From the NCBI RefSeq assembly GCF_029625295.1, contig NZ_CP121112.1, positions 2,728,001-2,792,000 on the forward strand: a stretch of DNA of 64,000 nucleotides, given 5' to 3'. A program made the position numbers and the translations under genes. Shown here one piece after another: positions 1 to 7,365 of the stretch. Positions within the stretch are counted from its first letter, which is position 1. Every line of letters begins with the position of its first letter. This DNA comes from Flavobacterium gyeonganense (GTDB lineage Bacteria > Bacteroidota > Bacteroidia > Flavobacteriales > Flavobacteriaceae). The notes beneath the pieces were generated by a model. The model was not told the DNA's origin. It was given only the letters and a program-made list of their open reading frames with translations, and searched no databases.

Positions 1-829
1 TCACAATTGATTGTTTTGAAGGTGCAATTTCTTGCAGATAATCCTTCGTTTGATGGTACAACTCTTCATCATCTATCTGGATACCGCTAAAGGTATCATT
101 GAAAACATCCCTCAATATTGAAGAAGCTCTGTTAAGTTCTCCTAATACTTTGGATGGATGGTGAGCAGTTGGTAATTTTTTACACATTGCAGTCCATCTG
201 CCAAGCAGGTTCTGCAAATCTTTTTCTAATTCGGCTGTATTTTTGCCTTCGGCTACTGTACGAACAATAACACCAAATCCTTTAGGTTTGATCGATAGAA
301 CAAGTTTTTTTAAGCGGTCCTTTTCTTTTTTGTCTTCTATTTTTTGTGAAATAGAAACACGGTCAGAAAACGGAACGAGAACTATAAATCTTCCTGCCAG
401 TGAAAGCTCAGCGCTTATTCTTGGGCCTTTGGTCGATATAGGTTCTTTTACAACTTGTACTAAGACAGATTGATTGGCACTTAAAATATCAGTAATGATG
501 CCATCTTTGTCAATCTCTTTTTCAAACTGAAAGGTCTTTAGGGAGAAATCTTTTAATTTACCTGCGCTTACAAGTTTTATGAATTTCAGCTGGGAAGCTA
601 AGTTTGGACCTAAATCGTGATAATGTAAAAAGGCATCTTTTTCGAAGCCAACATTTACAAAAGCAGCATTAAGTCCGGCAACTGGTTTTCGTATTTTGGC
701 AATAAAAATATCACCAACCTGAAAGTTGCTTGTCTCTTGTTCCTTGTGTAATTCAATTAGTTTTCCATCTTTTAATAAGGCAAAATCTACGGCTTCAGAA
801 CTAGATCTAATGATCAATTCTTTATTCAC
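1..829 (-). CDS. rng: Ribonuclease E/G family protein, 3' end cut by window edge
   Basis: About 276 N-terminal residues are visible; the C-terminus lies beyond the window edge. The reading frame begins at a GTG codon (827-829) giving VNKELIIRSSS. An S1-type RNA-binding region follows at roughly residues 38-120, with QVGDIFIAKIRKPVAGLNAAF and a HYHDLG segment typical of RNase G/E. The family cleaves single-stranded RNA during mRNA decay and rRNA 5' end maturation. The neighbouring HU and small ribosomal-type gene lie upstream on the same strand, a common arrangement in Flavobacteriia. The start is inferred; no ATG lies close by in frame. Confidence 0.9.
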   Translation of the reverse strand, partial: MNKELIIRSSSEAVDFALLKDGKLIELHKEQETSNFQVGDIFIAKIRKPVAGLNAAFVNVGFEKDAFLHYHDLGPNLASQLKFIKLVSAGKLKDFSLKTFQFEKEIDKDGIITDILSANQSVLVQVVKEPISTKGPRISAELSLAGRFIVLVPFSDRVSISQKIEDKKEKDRLKKLVLSIKPKGFGVIVRTVAEGKNTAELEKDLQNLLGRWTAMCKKLPTAHHPSKVLGELNRASSILRDVFNDTFSGIQIDDEELYHQTKDYLQEIAPSKQSIV

Positions 830-877
830 TCTGTAAATTTTTATCCGTGAATTGGTTGTTAGTTATTTGTTGATAGT

Positions 878-922
878 TGATGGTAAAAAACCAAAAACCA
901 AAACCAAAAACCATCAACTTCT
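878..922. repeat. Hairpin-forming CCAAAAA-rich intergenic stretch
   Basis: GTTGATGGT (about 880-888) pairs with ACCATCAAC further on, with a loop made of CCAAAAA repeats. The gap 830-1117 otherwise contains only low-complexity AATTTCCAAATT-like sequence, and I see no gene in it. It may act as a terminator or spacer between the 30-residue gene and rng. Confidence 0.5.
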
Positions 923-1096
923 ACAAGGATGGATTAAACAATATTTTTAACAGGTATTAACCCGGAGGGAAAATTTTAATCTCCAAATTTTAAATTTCAA
1001 ATTCCAATTGAAATCTATAGTGATTTCTTAATTTTTGGATTTTGGATTTTATTTTTTGGAATTTTTGAAATTTCCCAAATTTCAATGAACGTTTAA

Positions 1097-1133
1097 AAAG
1101 AAAAAAGTAGTTTAAAACTACTTTTTCTTTTTG
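1097..1133 (-). terminator. Palindromic terminator overlapping the 3' end of the 30-residue gene
   Basis: AAAAAGTAGTTTT and AAAACTACTTTTT form a near-perfect inverted repeat flanked by A and T runs. The right arm is the last codons and stop (1118-1120) of the small basic protein gene, so coding and termination sequence overlap. Confidence 0.65.
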
Positions 1134-1210
1134 TGACGGTTAGCTCTCGCTCTTTTTTTTCTTTTGTGAGTAGCTACCTTATGTCTCTTTCTTTTTTTAC
1201 CACTTGGCAT
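1118..1210 (-). CDS. 30-residue basic ribosomal-type protein (AURKAIP1/COX24-like)
   Basis: ATG at 1208-1210 to TAG at 1118-1120 encodes 30 residues, starting MPSGKKRKRHKVATHKRK and ending in a lysine tail. It is almost entirely Lys, Arg and His. This matches the short Bacteroidota proteins annotated with the COX24/AURKAIP1 C-terminal domain, which in mitochondria is the mS38 ribosomal protein; a ribosomal role here is inference from that similarity and composition. It lies 31 bases downstream of HU on the same strand and is followed by a strong hairpin. Confidence 0.85.
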   Translation of the reverse strand: MPSGKKRKRHKVATHKRKKRARANRHKKKK

Positions 1211-1241
1211 ATCGTATCGATTTTATGATTAATTAATAGTG

Positions 1242-1532
1242 TTATTTTGCTTCGTTGTTTGTTTTTACTCCCTCTACAAAAACTTTTGCAGGTTTAAAAG
1301 CAGGAATATTGTGTGCAGGAATTTTGATTGTGGTATTTTTAGAGATGTTTCTTCCTGTTTTCTCAGCTCTGGTCTTTACGATGAAACTTCCGAAACCTCT
1401 TAGGTAAACATTGTCACCAGTTTCTAATGAAGTCTTAACTTCTTCCATAAAAGTTTCAACTGTTGCCTGAACGTCTCCTTTTTCAAGACCTAGTTTCTCT
1501 GAAATCTTCGCTACGATATCTGCTTTCGTCAT
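1242..1532 (-). CDS. HU/IHF family DNA-binding protein
   Basis: 96 residues, the usual HU length. The N-terminal helical part (MTKADIVAKISEKLG) is followed by the GFGSF turn near residue 45 and the DNA-binding arm GRNISKNTTIKIPAHNIPAFK near 61-81, which carries the conserved proline for minor-groove intercalation. HU bends and compacts DNA as a dimer. A well-matched Flavobacterium promoter lies just upstream. It is probably transcribed together with the 30-residue basic protein gene. Confidence 0.95.
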   Translation of the reverse strand: MTKADIVAKISEKLGLEKGDVQATVETFMEEVKTSLETGDNVYLRGFGSFIVKTRAEKTGRNISKNTTIKIPAHNIPAFKPAKVFVEGVKTNNEAK

Positions 1533-1582
1533 TTTCTTTCCTGTTTTTATTTTATAAATGATGTACTATTTTTTTGAGGATG

Positions 1583-1614
1583 CAAATATAGGAATTAAAA
1601 AAATAATTAATCAA
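1583..1614 (-). promoter_or_regulatory. Predicted Flavobacterium promoter of the HU gene
   Basis: On the minus strand TTG (1612-1614) is followed after 21 bases by TATATTTG (1583-1590), a full match to the TAnnTTTG -7 element with the spacing expected in Flavobacterium. Confidence 0.7.
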
Positions 1615-1647
1615 GCTAATTCGTTAAATTTTAATTACATAAAGATT

Positions 1648-1655
1648 TACTTTTG
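1648..1655 (+). promoter_or_regulatory. Predicted -7 element TACTTTTG upstream of mutY
   Basis: TACTTTTG matches TAnnTTTG exactly and places the transcript start near 1660. That is downstream of an in-frame TTG at 1653 and upstream of ATG 1674, which supports ATG 1674 as the mutY start. No clear TTG -33 box is seen. Confidence 0.5.
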
Positions 1656-1673
1656 TTTTCTAAGTATTTTAAA

Positions 1674-2720
1674 ATGAATTTTCATAACACACTGATAAAT
1701 TGGTATTTACAAAACAAACGCGATTTGCCTTGGCGTAATACGGTAAATCCGTATCATATTTGGCTCTCAGAAATTATGCTCCAGCAGACAAGAGTGGCGC
1801 AGGGAATGCCATATTTTTTTTCATTTACAAAGGAATTTCCTACTGTTTTTGATTTGGCTAATGCTGATGAAGAAAAAGTTCTAAAACTCTGGCAGGGATT
1901 AGGGTATTATTCACGCGCCAGAAATCTGCATAAAACTGCTCAATACATAGCCAATGATCTAAAAGGAGTCTTTCCGGCTACTTATAATGATTTATTAAAG
2001 TTAAAAGGAGTAGGTGAATATACAGCTGCCGCAATTGCCTCCTTTTCTTATAATGAACCTGTACCGGTTGTTGATGGTAATGTATTTAGGGTTCTTTCGC
2101 GCTATTTTGATATAGAATCCGATATAGCTTTGCCGGCAACCAAAAAAGAATTTACTGAGCTTGCAAAAGAATTAATGCCAAAAGAAAATCCAGCAATTTT
2201 TAATCAGGCAATAATGGAATTTGGTGCTTTGCAATGTGTGCCTAAAAGTCCAGATTGTTCTGTATGTGTTTTTAATGACAGTTGTCTGGCTCTGCAAAAG
2301 AAAAAGGTTGACACTCTGCCTGTAAAATCTAAAAAACTAAAAATCACAAACCGTTTCTTTAATTATCTGGTATTAGAAGATATTGAGGGAAAAACTTTAA
2401 TCCAAAAAAGAACTACAAAAGGTATCTGGCATAATTTATATGAGTTTCCTTTACTGGAAACGAATGAAATTGTCGATTTTGATTTTGTTTCAAGGATAAT
2501 TAAAGAAGAGATTTTATCTTCTTATACAATTACCGGGGTAGAAGAATGTTCACATGCGACAGTGATTCATAAGCTTTCACACCAGCATTTACATATACAG
2601 TTCTGGAAAGTAAAAATCAGTGATATTTTGCCTAATGGTTTGAATTGTAATGAATTAAAAGAGTTTCCTTTTCCGATTGTGATTTATAATTTTATTGAAA
2701 AGGAAGAAATTTGTCGTTAA
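1674..2720 (+). CDS. mutY: A/G-specific adenine DNA glycosylase MutY
   Basis: 348 residues from ATG 1674. MutY removes adenine mispaired with 8-oxoguanine. The catalytic Glu is in LSEIMLQQT (E33), the helix-hairpin-helix is KGVGEYTAAAI (111-121) and the catalytic Asp is in VVDGNV (D134). The four iron-sulfur ligands C188, C195, C198 and C204 show the exact C-X6-C-X2-C-X5-C spacing. The C-terminal 120 residues form the NUDIX-like 8-oxoG recognition domain. It is the first gene of a mutY-ssb-gldE-gldD run, conserved in gliding Flavobacteria. Confidence 0.95.
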   Translation: MNFHNTLINWYLQNKRDLPWRNTVNPYHIWLSEIMLQQTRVAQGMPYFFSFTKEFPTVFDLANADEEKVLKLWQGLGYYSRARNLHKTAQYIANDLKGVFPATYNDLLKLKGVGEYTAAAIASFSYNEPVPVVDGNVFRVLSRYFDIESDIALPATKKEFTELAKELMPKENPAIFNQAIMEFGALQCVPKSPDCSVCVFNDSCLALQKKKVDTLPVKSKKLKITNRFFNYLVLEDIEGKTLIQKRTTKGIWHNLYEFPLLETNEIVDFDFVSRIIKEEILSSYTITGVEECSHATVIHKLSHQHLHIQFWKVKISDILPNGLNCNELKEFPFPIVIYNFIEKEEICR

Positions 2721-2754
2721 AAAAAGTATCTTTGATTCACACAAATGCTATACC

Positions 2755-3192
2755 ATGAACGGAACATTAAACAAGGTAATGTTGATAGGCTATTTAGGCG
2801 ACGATGTTAAAATGCATTATTTTGACGGAGGTAATTGCATCGGACGCTTTCAGCTGGCAACAAACGAAGTGTATATCAATAAAACTACCAATGAAAAAAT
2901 TACCTCGACAGAGTGGCATAACTTAGTTGTACGCAATAAAGCTGCTGAAATCTGTGAAAAATATTTGTCCAAAGGAGACAAGATATATGTTGAAGGCCGT
3001 ATAAAATCAAGGCAATGGCAGGCTGAAGACGGAACTACAAAATATACCAATGAAATTCAGGTAACCGAATTTACCTTTTTGACAACCAAAAAAGAAACAG
3101 AGCACAAACATCATCAGGCTTCTGAATCGCTAAAAAACACTAACTTTGAAAATCCTAATGAAGGCTTGCCGGTCAACGATTTGCCTTTTTGA
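2755..3192 (+). CDS. ssb: Single-stranded DNA-binding protein
   Basis: 145 residues from ATG 2755 (MNGTLNKVMLIGYLGDD). The OB fold occupies roughly residues 3-105, and the acidic C-terminal tip ends NDLPF, the Bacteroidota form of the DDIPF tail that recruits repair and replication partners. An in-frame codon 60 bases further upstream would add residues unlike any SSB and overlap mutY, so ATG 2755 is preferred. It lies 34 bases after mutY, probably in one transcript. Confidence 0.95.
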   Translation: MNGTLNKVMLIGYLGDDVKMHYFDGGNCIGRFQLATNEVYINKTTNEKITSTEWHNLVVRNKAAEICEKYLSKGDKIYVEGRIKSRQWQAEDGTTKYTNEIQVTEFTFLTTKKETEHKHHQASESLKNTNFENPNEGLPVNDLPF

Positions 3193-3215
3193 TTGTTTAA
3201 CTAATCTTTTTTAAT

Positions 3216-4508
3216 TTGGACCCGGAGCCCAGTTTATTTTTTATATTCACTGACACCAATCTGATTGTTGGTTTTGTCGGAATATTTATTTTACTTTTTT
3301 TATCAGCCATTGTTTCTGGTGCTGAAGTTGCCTTTTTTTCCTTGTCTCAAAAAGAAATCGAAGATGTACTGCAGGAAAATAACCCGAAAGGAAAAATAAT
3401 TTCCAATCTTTTGGATAGACCCAAAAAACTCTTAGCTACATTATTAGTTGCTAATAATTTTTTCAATATCGGGGTTGTTATCCTTTTCTCTTTTATTGGC
3501 AGAAATATTTTTAAGGATGTCGTTTCTGATTCATTAAAATTTCTTTTGGAGGTTATTTTGGTTACTTTCCTGATTTTGTTGTTTGGAGAGATTTTGCCAA
3601 AGGTTTATGCGAGCCGTAATAATATAAAATTTGCGAAACGTGTCGCTTATCCAATTGCATTTTTAGATAAATTACTTTCTCCTGTAAGTTTGCCAATGCG
3701 TGCCGTTACGCTATATTTGCACAATAAATTAGGAAAACAAAAAACAAATTTCTCAGTAGATCAGCTTTCGCAGGCACTAGAACTGACCGATTCGGAAGGG
3801 ACATCAAGTGAAGAACAGAAAATACTGGAAGGAATTGTTTCTTTTGGAAACACAGATACCAAACAGGTAATGAGTCCCAGAATTGATATTTTTGCACTGG
3901 AAATATCAGAAACGTTTGCGGAAATTTATCCTAAAATAATTGAAACTGGTTTTTCAAGAATTCCGGTTTATCGTGACAATATTGATCAGATTGAGGGAGT
4001 TTTGTTTGTTAAGGATTTACTGCCTCATATTGATAAAACCGAATTTGACTGGACCAACTTAATCAGAGAAGCCTTTTTTGTTCCTGAGAATAAAAAATTA
4101 GATAATCTGCTTAAAGATTTCCAGAGCCTGAAAAGTCATTTGGCGATTGTGGTTGATGAATACGGAGGAACCTCAGGTTTAGTTTCTTTAGAGGATGTAA
4201 TTGAGGAAATAGTTGGAGATATAAGTGATGAATTTGATGATGAGCATTTAAATTTCTCCCAAATTGACGAAAATAATTTTCTTTTTGAAGGAAAGATTAA
4301 TCTAAAGGATTTTTACAGAATTATTGATGTTGATGAAGACCTTTTTGAATCACGAAAAGGAGAGGCAGAAACACTAGCAGGATTTATTCTTGAAATTCTG
4401 GGCAATTTCCCTAAAAAGAATCAAAAAATAGCGTTTGAAAACTGTGTATTTACTATAGAGACTGTTGATAATAAACGTATAAAACAAATAAAAGTAACAA
4501 TAGAATAA
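3216..4508 (+). CDS. gldE: Gliding motility-associated protein GldE (DUF21/CBS/CorC)
   Basis: 430 residues, starting at TTG 3216 (MDPEPSLFF); no suitable ATG is nearby. Order: DUF21 membrane domain with several hydrophobic segments (about 15-130), a pair of CBS domains (about 205-330, with VVDEYGGTSGLVSLEDVIEE near the end), then a CorC/HlyC C-terminal domain. In F. johnsoniae GldE sits next to GldD and supports gliding; its exact role is unsettled, and the domain set resembles CorC-type ion transport modulators. The stop is one base before the gldD start. Confidence 0.92.
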   Translation: MDPEPSLFFIFTDTNLIVGFVGIFILLFLSAIVSGAEVAFFSLSQKEIEDVLQENNPKGKIISNLLDRPKKLLATLLVANNFFNIGVVILFSFIGRNIFKDVVSDSLKFLLEVILVTFLILLFGEILPKVYASRNNIKFAKRVAYPIAFLDKLLSPVSLPMRAVTLYLHNKLGKQKTNFSVDQLSQALELTDSEGTSSEEQKILEGIVSFGNTDTKQVMSPRIDIFALEISETFAEIYPKIIETGFSRIPVYRDNIDQIEGVLFVKDLLPHIDKTEFDWTNLIREAFFVPENKKLDNLLKDFQSLKSHLAIVVDEYGGTSGLVSLEDVIEEIVGDISDEFDDEHLNFSQIDENNFLFEGKINLKDFYRIIDVDEDLFESRKGEAETLAGFILEILGNFPKKNQKIAFENCVFTIETVDNKRIKQIKVTIE

Positions 4509-4509
4509 G

Positions 4510-5070
4510 ATGTTGAAAAAAACAATTTGGATAGCAGTAATTTTACTGAGCCTCACTGTTATAAGCTGTAAAGATGATGTTTTGCCAAAGCCGGCTGCTT
4601 TTTTGCGTCTGGATTATCCGATGGCTAAATATGTAAACTTTGAAAACACATGTCCTTTTTCGTTTCAAATGAATGAGGACGCTGTAATTAAGGGTGAAAA
4701 AGAATGTGGATTTGCGATTACATATCCAAAAATGAAAGCGACTATTTACCTGACCTATAAACCAGTAAATAACAATATCGATAAATTGCTTAGAGATGCT
4801 CAGAAACTTACCTACGAACATGTTATCAAAGCAGATGATATATTAGAACAACCTTATTTAAATCCTCAGAAAAAAGTTTACGGCATGTTCTATCAGGTTA
4901 ACGGAAATGCGGCAACGAACTCACAGTTTTATGCAACGGACAGTACAAAGCATTTCATCACTGGATCGGTTTATTTTTACAGCAAACCCAATTTCGACTC
5001 TGTTATGCCTGCAGCAAGTTATATCAAAAATGATATGCAGCGGCTTATGGAGACTTTGAAGTGGAAGTAA
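4510..5070 (+). CDS. gldD: Gliding motility lipoprotein GldD
   Basis: 186 residues with a lipoprotein signal MLKKTIWIAVILLSLTVISC (lipid-attachment Cys20). The rest is a periplasmic domain beginning DDVLPKPAAFLRLDYP, characteristic of GldD. GldD is needed for gliding motility and type IX secretion in F. johnsoniae. Start one base after the gldE stop indicates translational coupling. A strong hairpin follows. Confidence 0.93.
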   Translation: MLKKTIWIAVILLSLTVISCKDDVLPKPAAFLRLDYPMAKYVNFENTCPFSFQMNEDAVIKGEKECGFAITYPKMKATIYLTYKPVNNNIDKLLRDAQKLTYEHVIKADDILEQPYLNPQKKVYGMFYQVNGNAATNSQFYATDSTKHFITGSVYFYSKPNFDSVMPAASYIKNDMQRLMETLKWK

Positions 5071-5079
5071 AAAAATAAA

Positions 5080-5108
5080 AAAAGGCGTTCCGATTGAAAT
5101 CGCCTTTT
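5080..5108. terminator. Terminator after gldD
   Basis: AAAAGGCG pairs with CGCCTTTT across a 13-base loop, preceded by A runs and followed by T-rich sequence. It separates gldD (+) from the converging VOC gene (-) and could serve both. Confidence 0.75.
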
Positions 5109-5133
5109 GTTTGTTTAAAATATCTGATATAAT

Positions 5134-5595
5134 TTAGGATTCTGAAAAAGCTTCTTTTATGAATTGCTGAAGTCCTGCCTCTTCAAGTATTTCAATTGAG
5201 AATTCTCCAAAACGTTTCGGAAGCCAGATAATTCTAACTCCGCTGGGAGAATTAAGGCTTTCCCGTGATAAAGGATTTCCGTTTTCGTCCTCTGGCTGAA
5301 CTCCGGAGGATATCAATTCATCAAACGCAGCTTCAATATCAGGAGTAGAGTAGCAGTGGCGATATATCGTTCCTTCGCCTTTGGAGTCTAACAGATTTTT
5401 TAAATTTCCTGAAAAAGGTTCTACAAGCATAAAATGTTCCTGGCCAATTTTTACAACAGCGTATTTGACATGAAGTTCATCTCTTTCCCAGGTGAACTTT
5501 TTTGAAATTTCAGCACCAAGTATTTTTGTGTAATAATTACAGGCTGATTCAAGGTCATTAACTAAAATATCGATATGACTAAATTTAAGGTTCAT
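5134..5595 (-). CDS. VOC family (glyoxalase/bleomycin resistance fold) protein
   Basis: 153 residues. The N-terminal half shows the VOC beta-alpha-beta pattern (KFSHIDILVNDLESACNYYTKILGAEI), with His7 as the likely first metal ligand; a second half carries EHFMLVEP and SGVRIIWLPKRFGEFSIEILEE. Members include glyoxalases and extradiol dioxygenases, and the sequence alone does not fix the substrate. It is a single-gene unit converging on gldD. Confidence 0.8.
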   Translation of the reverse strand: MNLKFSHIDILVNDLESACNYYTKILGAEISKKFTWERDELHVKYAVVKIGQEHFMLVEPFSGNLKNLLDSKGEGTIYRHCYSTPDIEAAFDELISSGVQPEDENGNPLSRESLNSPSGVRIIWLPKRFGEFSIEILEEAGLQQFIKEAFSES

Positions 5596-5774
5596 TTTTT
5601 ATGTATATGTTATGGCAAATCGATTTTGTTTTTTTACTGCAATTTCGAAGATTATAGGCAAATTATAAGAGGAAATATAATTTTTAAAATAATCAGAAAA
5701 AAAGACAGTAGTAAACCTGAGTTTATTACTGTCTAAAAATTATTTTTTATCAGAATTAGATAGTCGCGCCTTAG

Positions 5775-6155
5775 TTATGATTTCATATTCGAAACTTTAT
5801 ATGTTTTTCCATCTCCCGTTTCCTGAACAACCTTTGTCAAAGATTCAGGATTTTGAATGGTTTTATCGAAAGTTACAGTTGCAGTTTTTTTATCAAAATC
5901 AACAGAAGCTTTTTCTACCCCGTCAAGATTTGCTAATTCTTCTTCGATAGTTTTAGCGCATCCAACCGCACAGGTCATCCCGTCGATTGTAAAACTGGCA
6001 GTCTGTACATTTTCTGCAGCGATCGGTTTATGTTCTTTTGGAGCTTCAGTTTTTTCGCCTTTTGCAACTGCTAAACTTTTGTCTTCTTCTTTTTTACAGC
6101 TTACCAATACCAAGCCTGCGATGGCTAACGATGCTATTATTTTTGTAAATTTCAT
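5775..6155 (-). CDS. Heavy-metal-associated (HMA) domain lipoprotein
   Basis: 126 residues: lipoprotein signal with Cys20 (LVSC), a Lys/Glu-rich linker (about 21-50), then an HMA fold (52-120). The metal motif is GMTCAVGC, so the cysteines are C62 and C66 with three residues between them, not the usual CXXC of copper chaperones. A periplasm-facing metal-binding lipoprotein is inferred; metal type is not shown. No transporter gene adjoins it. Confidence 0.82.
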   Translation of the reverse strand: MKFTKIIASLAIAGLVLVSCKKEEDKSLAVAKGEKTEAPKEHKPIAAENVQTASFTIDGMTCAVGCAKTIEEELANLDGVEKASVDFDKKTATVTFDKTIQNPESLTKVVQETGDGKTYKVSNMKS

Positions 6156-6188
6156 TATATATAATTTTAGTTGTCAATATGTTTGTTG

Positions 6189-6196
6189 CAAAATTA
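6189..6196 (-). promoter_or_regulatory. Candidate -7 element TAATTTTG for the HMA lipoprotein gene
   Basis: TAATTTTG on the minus strand fits TAnnTTTG and lies about 35 bases before the start codon. No properly spaced TTG box was found. Confidence 0.35.
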
Positions 6197-6255
6197 ATAA
6201 AAAAGCAAAGGTCAGTTCCTAAAAATTATTACAAATTTGCATTAAAATATGATTT

Positions 6256-7122
6256 ATGGATGCAAAACAATTAAAGTGGTTTTATTTATTACTGCTTTCG
6301 CTAATTTGGGGAAGTTCGTTTATTCTAATAAAAAGGGGGCTGGTCGGGTTAACGGCTATTCAGGTGGGTTCGCTCCGAATCATTTTTGCCGGGTTGTTTC
6401 TGCTTGTAGTCGGATTTTCAAGTTTAAAGAAAATTTCCCCGCGCCAATGGAAATTTGTTGCCCTGACTTCATTTTTTGGGACATTTATTCCGGCTTTCTT
6501 TTTTGCAATCGCAGAAACTCAGGTGGATAGCTCGATTGTGGCTATTTTGAATTCCCTGACACCTTTAAATACCTTGGTTTTAGGAATTATATTTTTTGGA
6601 ATTCAGTTTCAGAAACGTCAGGTTTTAGGCGTTTTTATTGGATTAGTTGGATGTTTGTTATTGGTTTTGAACGGTGCTTCAGGTCATGCAGGGCAAAATT
6701 ATTATTATTTGATTTTAGTTGTAATTGCTACGCTGTGTTATGCGATTAACGTTAATCTGATCAAGAAATATCTATCTGATTTGAATTCGCTGAGTATTAC
6801 CACAGGAAATTTTGCGGTTTTATTTATACCTGCTTTGATAATTTTAAGTACTACAGATTTTGCACAAAAAATCCATATTGAAACAACGCAATATTCTGTT
6901 CTGTTTGTAATGATTTTAGGGATTTTGGGAACCGGAATAGCAAATGTTTTGTTCTTTAAATTAATACAAATGTCCTCGCCGGTATTTGCAACTTCGGTAA
7001 CCTATTTGATTCCGATAGTGGCATTTTTCTGGGGATTGCTGGATAATGAAATGCTGACTCCAGTTCAGTTTTTTGGAGCATTTGTTATTTTGATTGGCGT
7101 TTATTTATCGGCAAAAAAGTAA
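6256..7122 (+). CDS. EamA/DMT superfamily transporter
   Basis: 288 residues with about ten hydrophobic segments arranged as two EamA repeats (about 8-138 and 150-286). The first repeat contains LIWGSSFILIKRGL, a typical EamA start; the second ends FGAFVILIGVYLSAKK. Such inner-membrane proteins export metabolites such as amino acids or carry cofactors, and the substrate cannot be told here. ATG 6256 (MDAKQLKWFYL) is the natural start. Confidence 0.88.
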   Translation: MDAKQLKWFYLLLLSLIWGSSFILIKRGLVGLTAIQVGSLRIIFAGLFLLVVGFSSLKKISPRQWKFVALTSFFGTFIPAFFFAIAETQVDSSIVAILNSLTPLNTLVLGIIFFGIQFQKRQVLGVFIGLVGCLLLVLNGASGHAGQNYYYLILVVIATLCYAINVNLIKKYLSDLNSLSITTGNFAVLFIPALIILSTTDFAQKIHIETTQYSVLFVMILGILGTGIANVLFFKLIQMSSPVFATSVTYLIPIVAFFWGLLDNEMLTPVQFFGAFVILIGVYLSAKK

Positions 7123-7145
7123 AAAAATGGAAAGGTTTCAATATC

Positions 7146-7285
7146 AGTTTGTCATTTCGACGAAGGAGACCCAAGCGATAGCGAACAGGCGAAGCAAATC
7201 ACACTAGAAACTCCACAATCAAAATCGCCAATCTTTGTCGAATCCCGAGTGTGATTTCTTCCAAAAGGTCGAAATGACACAAACT
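7146..7285. repeat. Hairpin intergenic repeat with GTCATTTCGA ends
   Basis: Ends are inverted: AGTTTGTCATTTCGAC at 7146-7161 pairs with GTCGAAATGACACAAACT at 7268-7285 (two-base bulge). A nested pair, AAATCACACT (7196-7205) and AGTGTGATTT (7248-7257), lies inside. The same end sequence recurs at 21378-21479 and, as a half copy, near 51322. Confidence 0.75.
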
Positions 7286-7292
7286 AAAAACA

Positions 7293-7320
7293 GAAAGGCT
7301 GCCAATTACGACAGCCTTTC
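7293..7320. terminator. Bidirectional terminator between EamA and M16 genes
   Basis: GAAAGGCTG and CAGCCTTTC form a stem with a short loop, with an A run to the left and T residues to the right. It lies between converging genes. Confidence 0.75.
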
Positions 7321-7365
7321 CGCTTTAAAAATCTTAGAATCTCAGCATCTTAGTAACTCAGATAC

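Noticed and set aside
5857..6222. 121-codon open frame opposite the HMA lipoprotein
   Set aside because: Fully overlaps a well-supported gene on the other strand and shows no family features.
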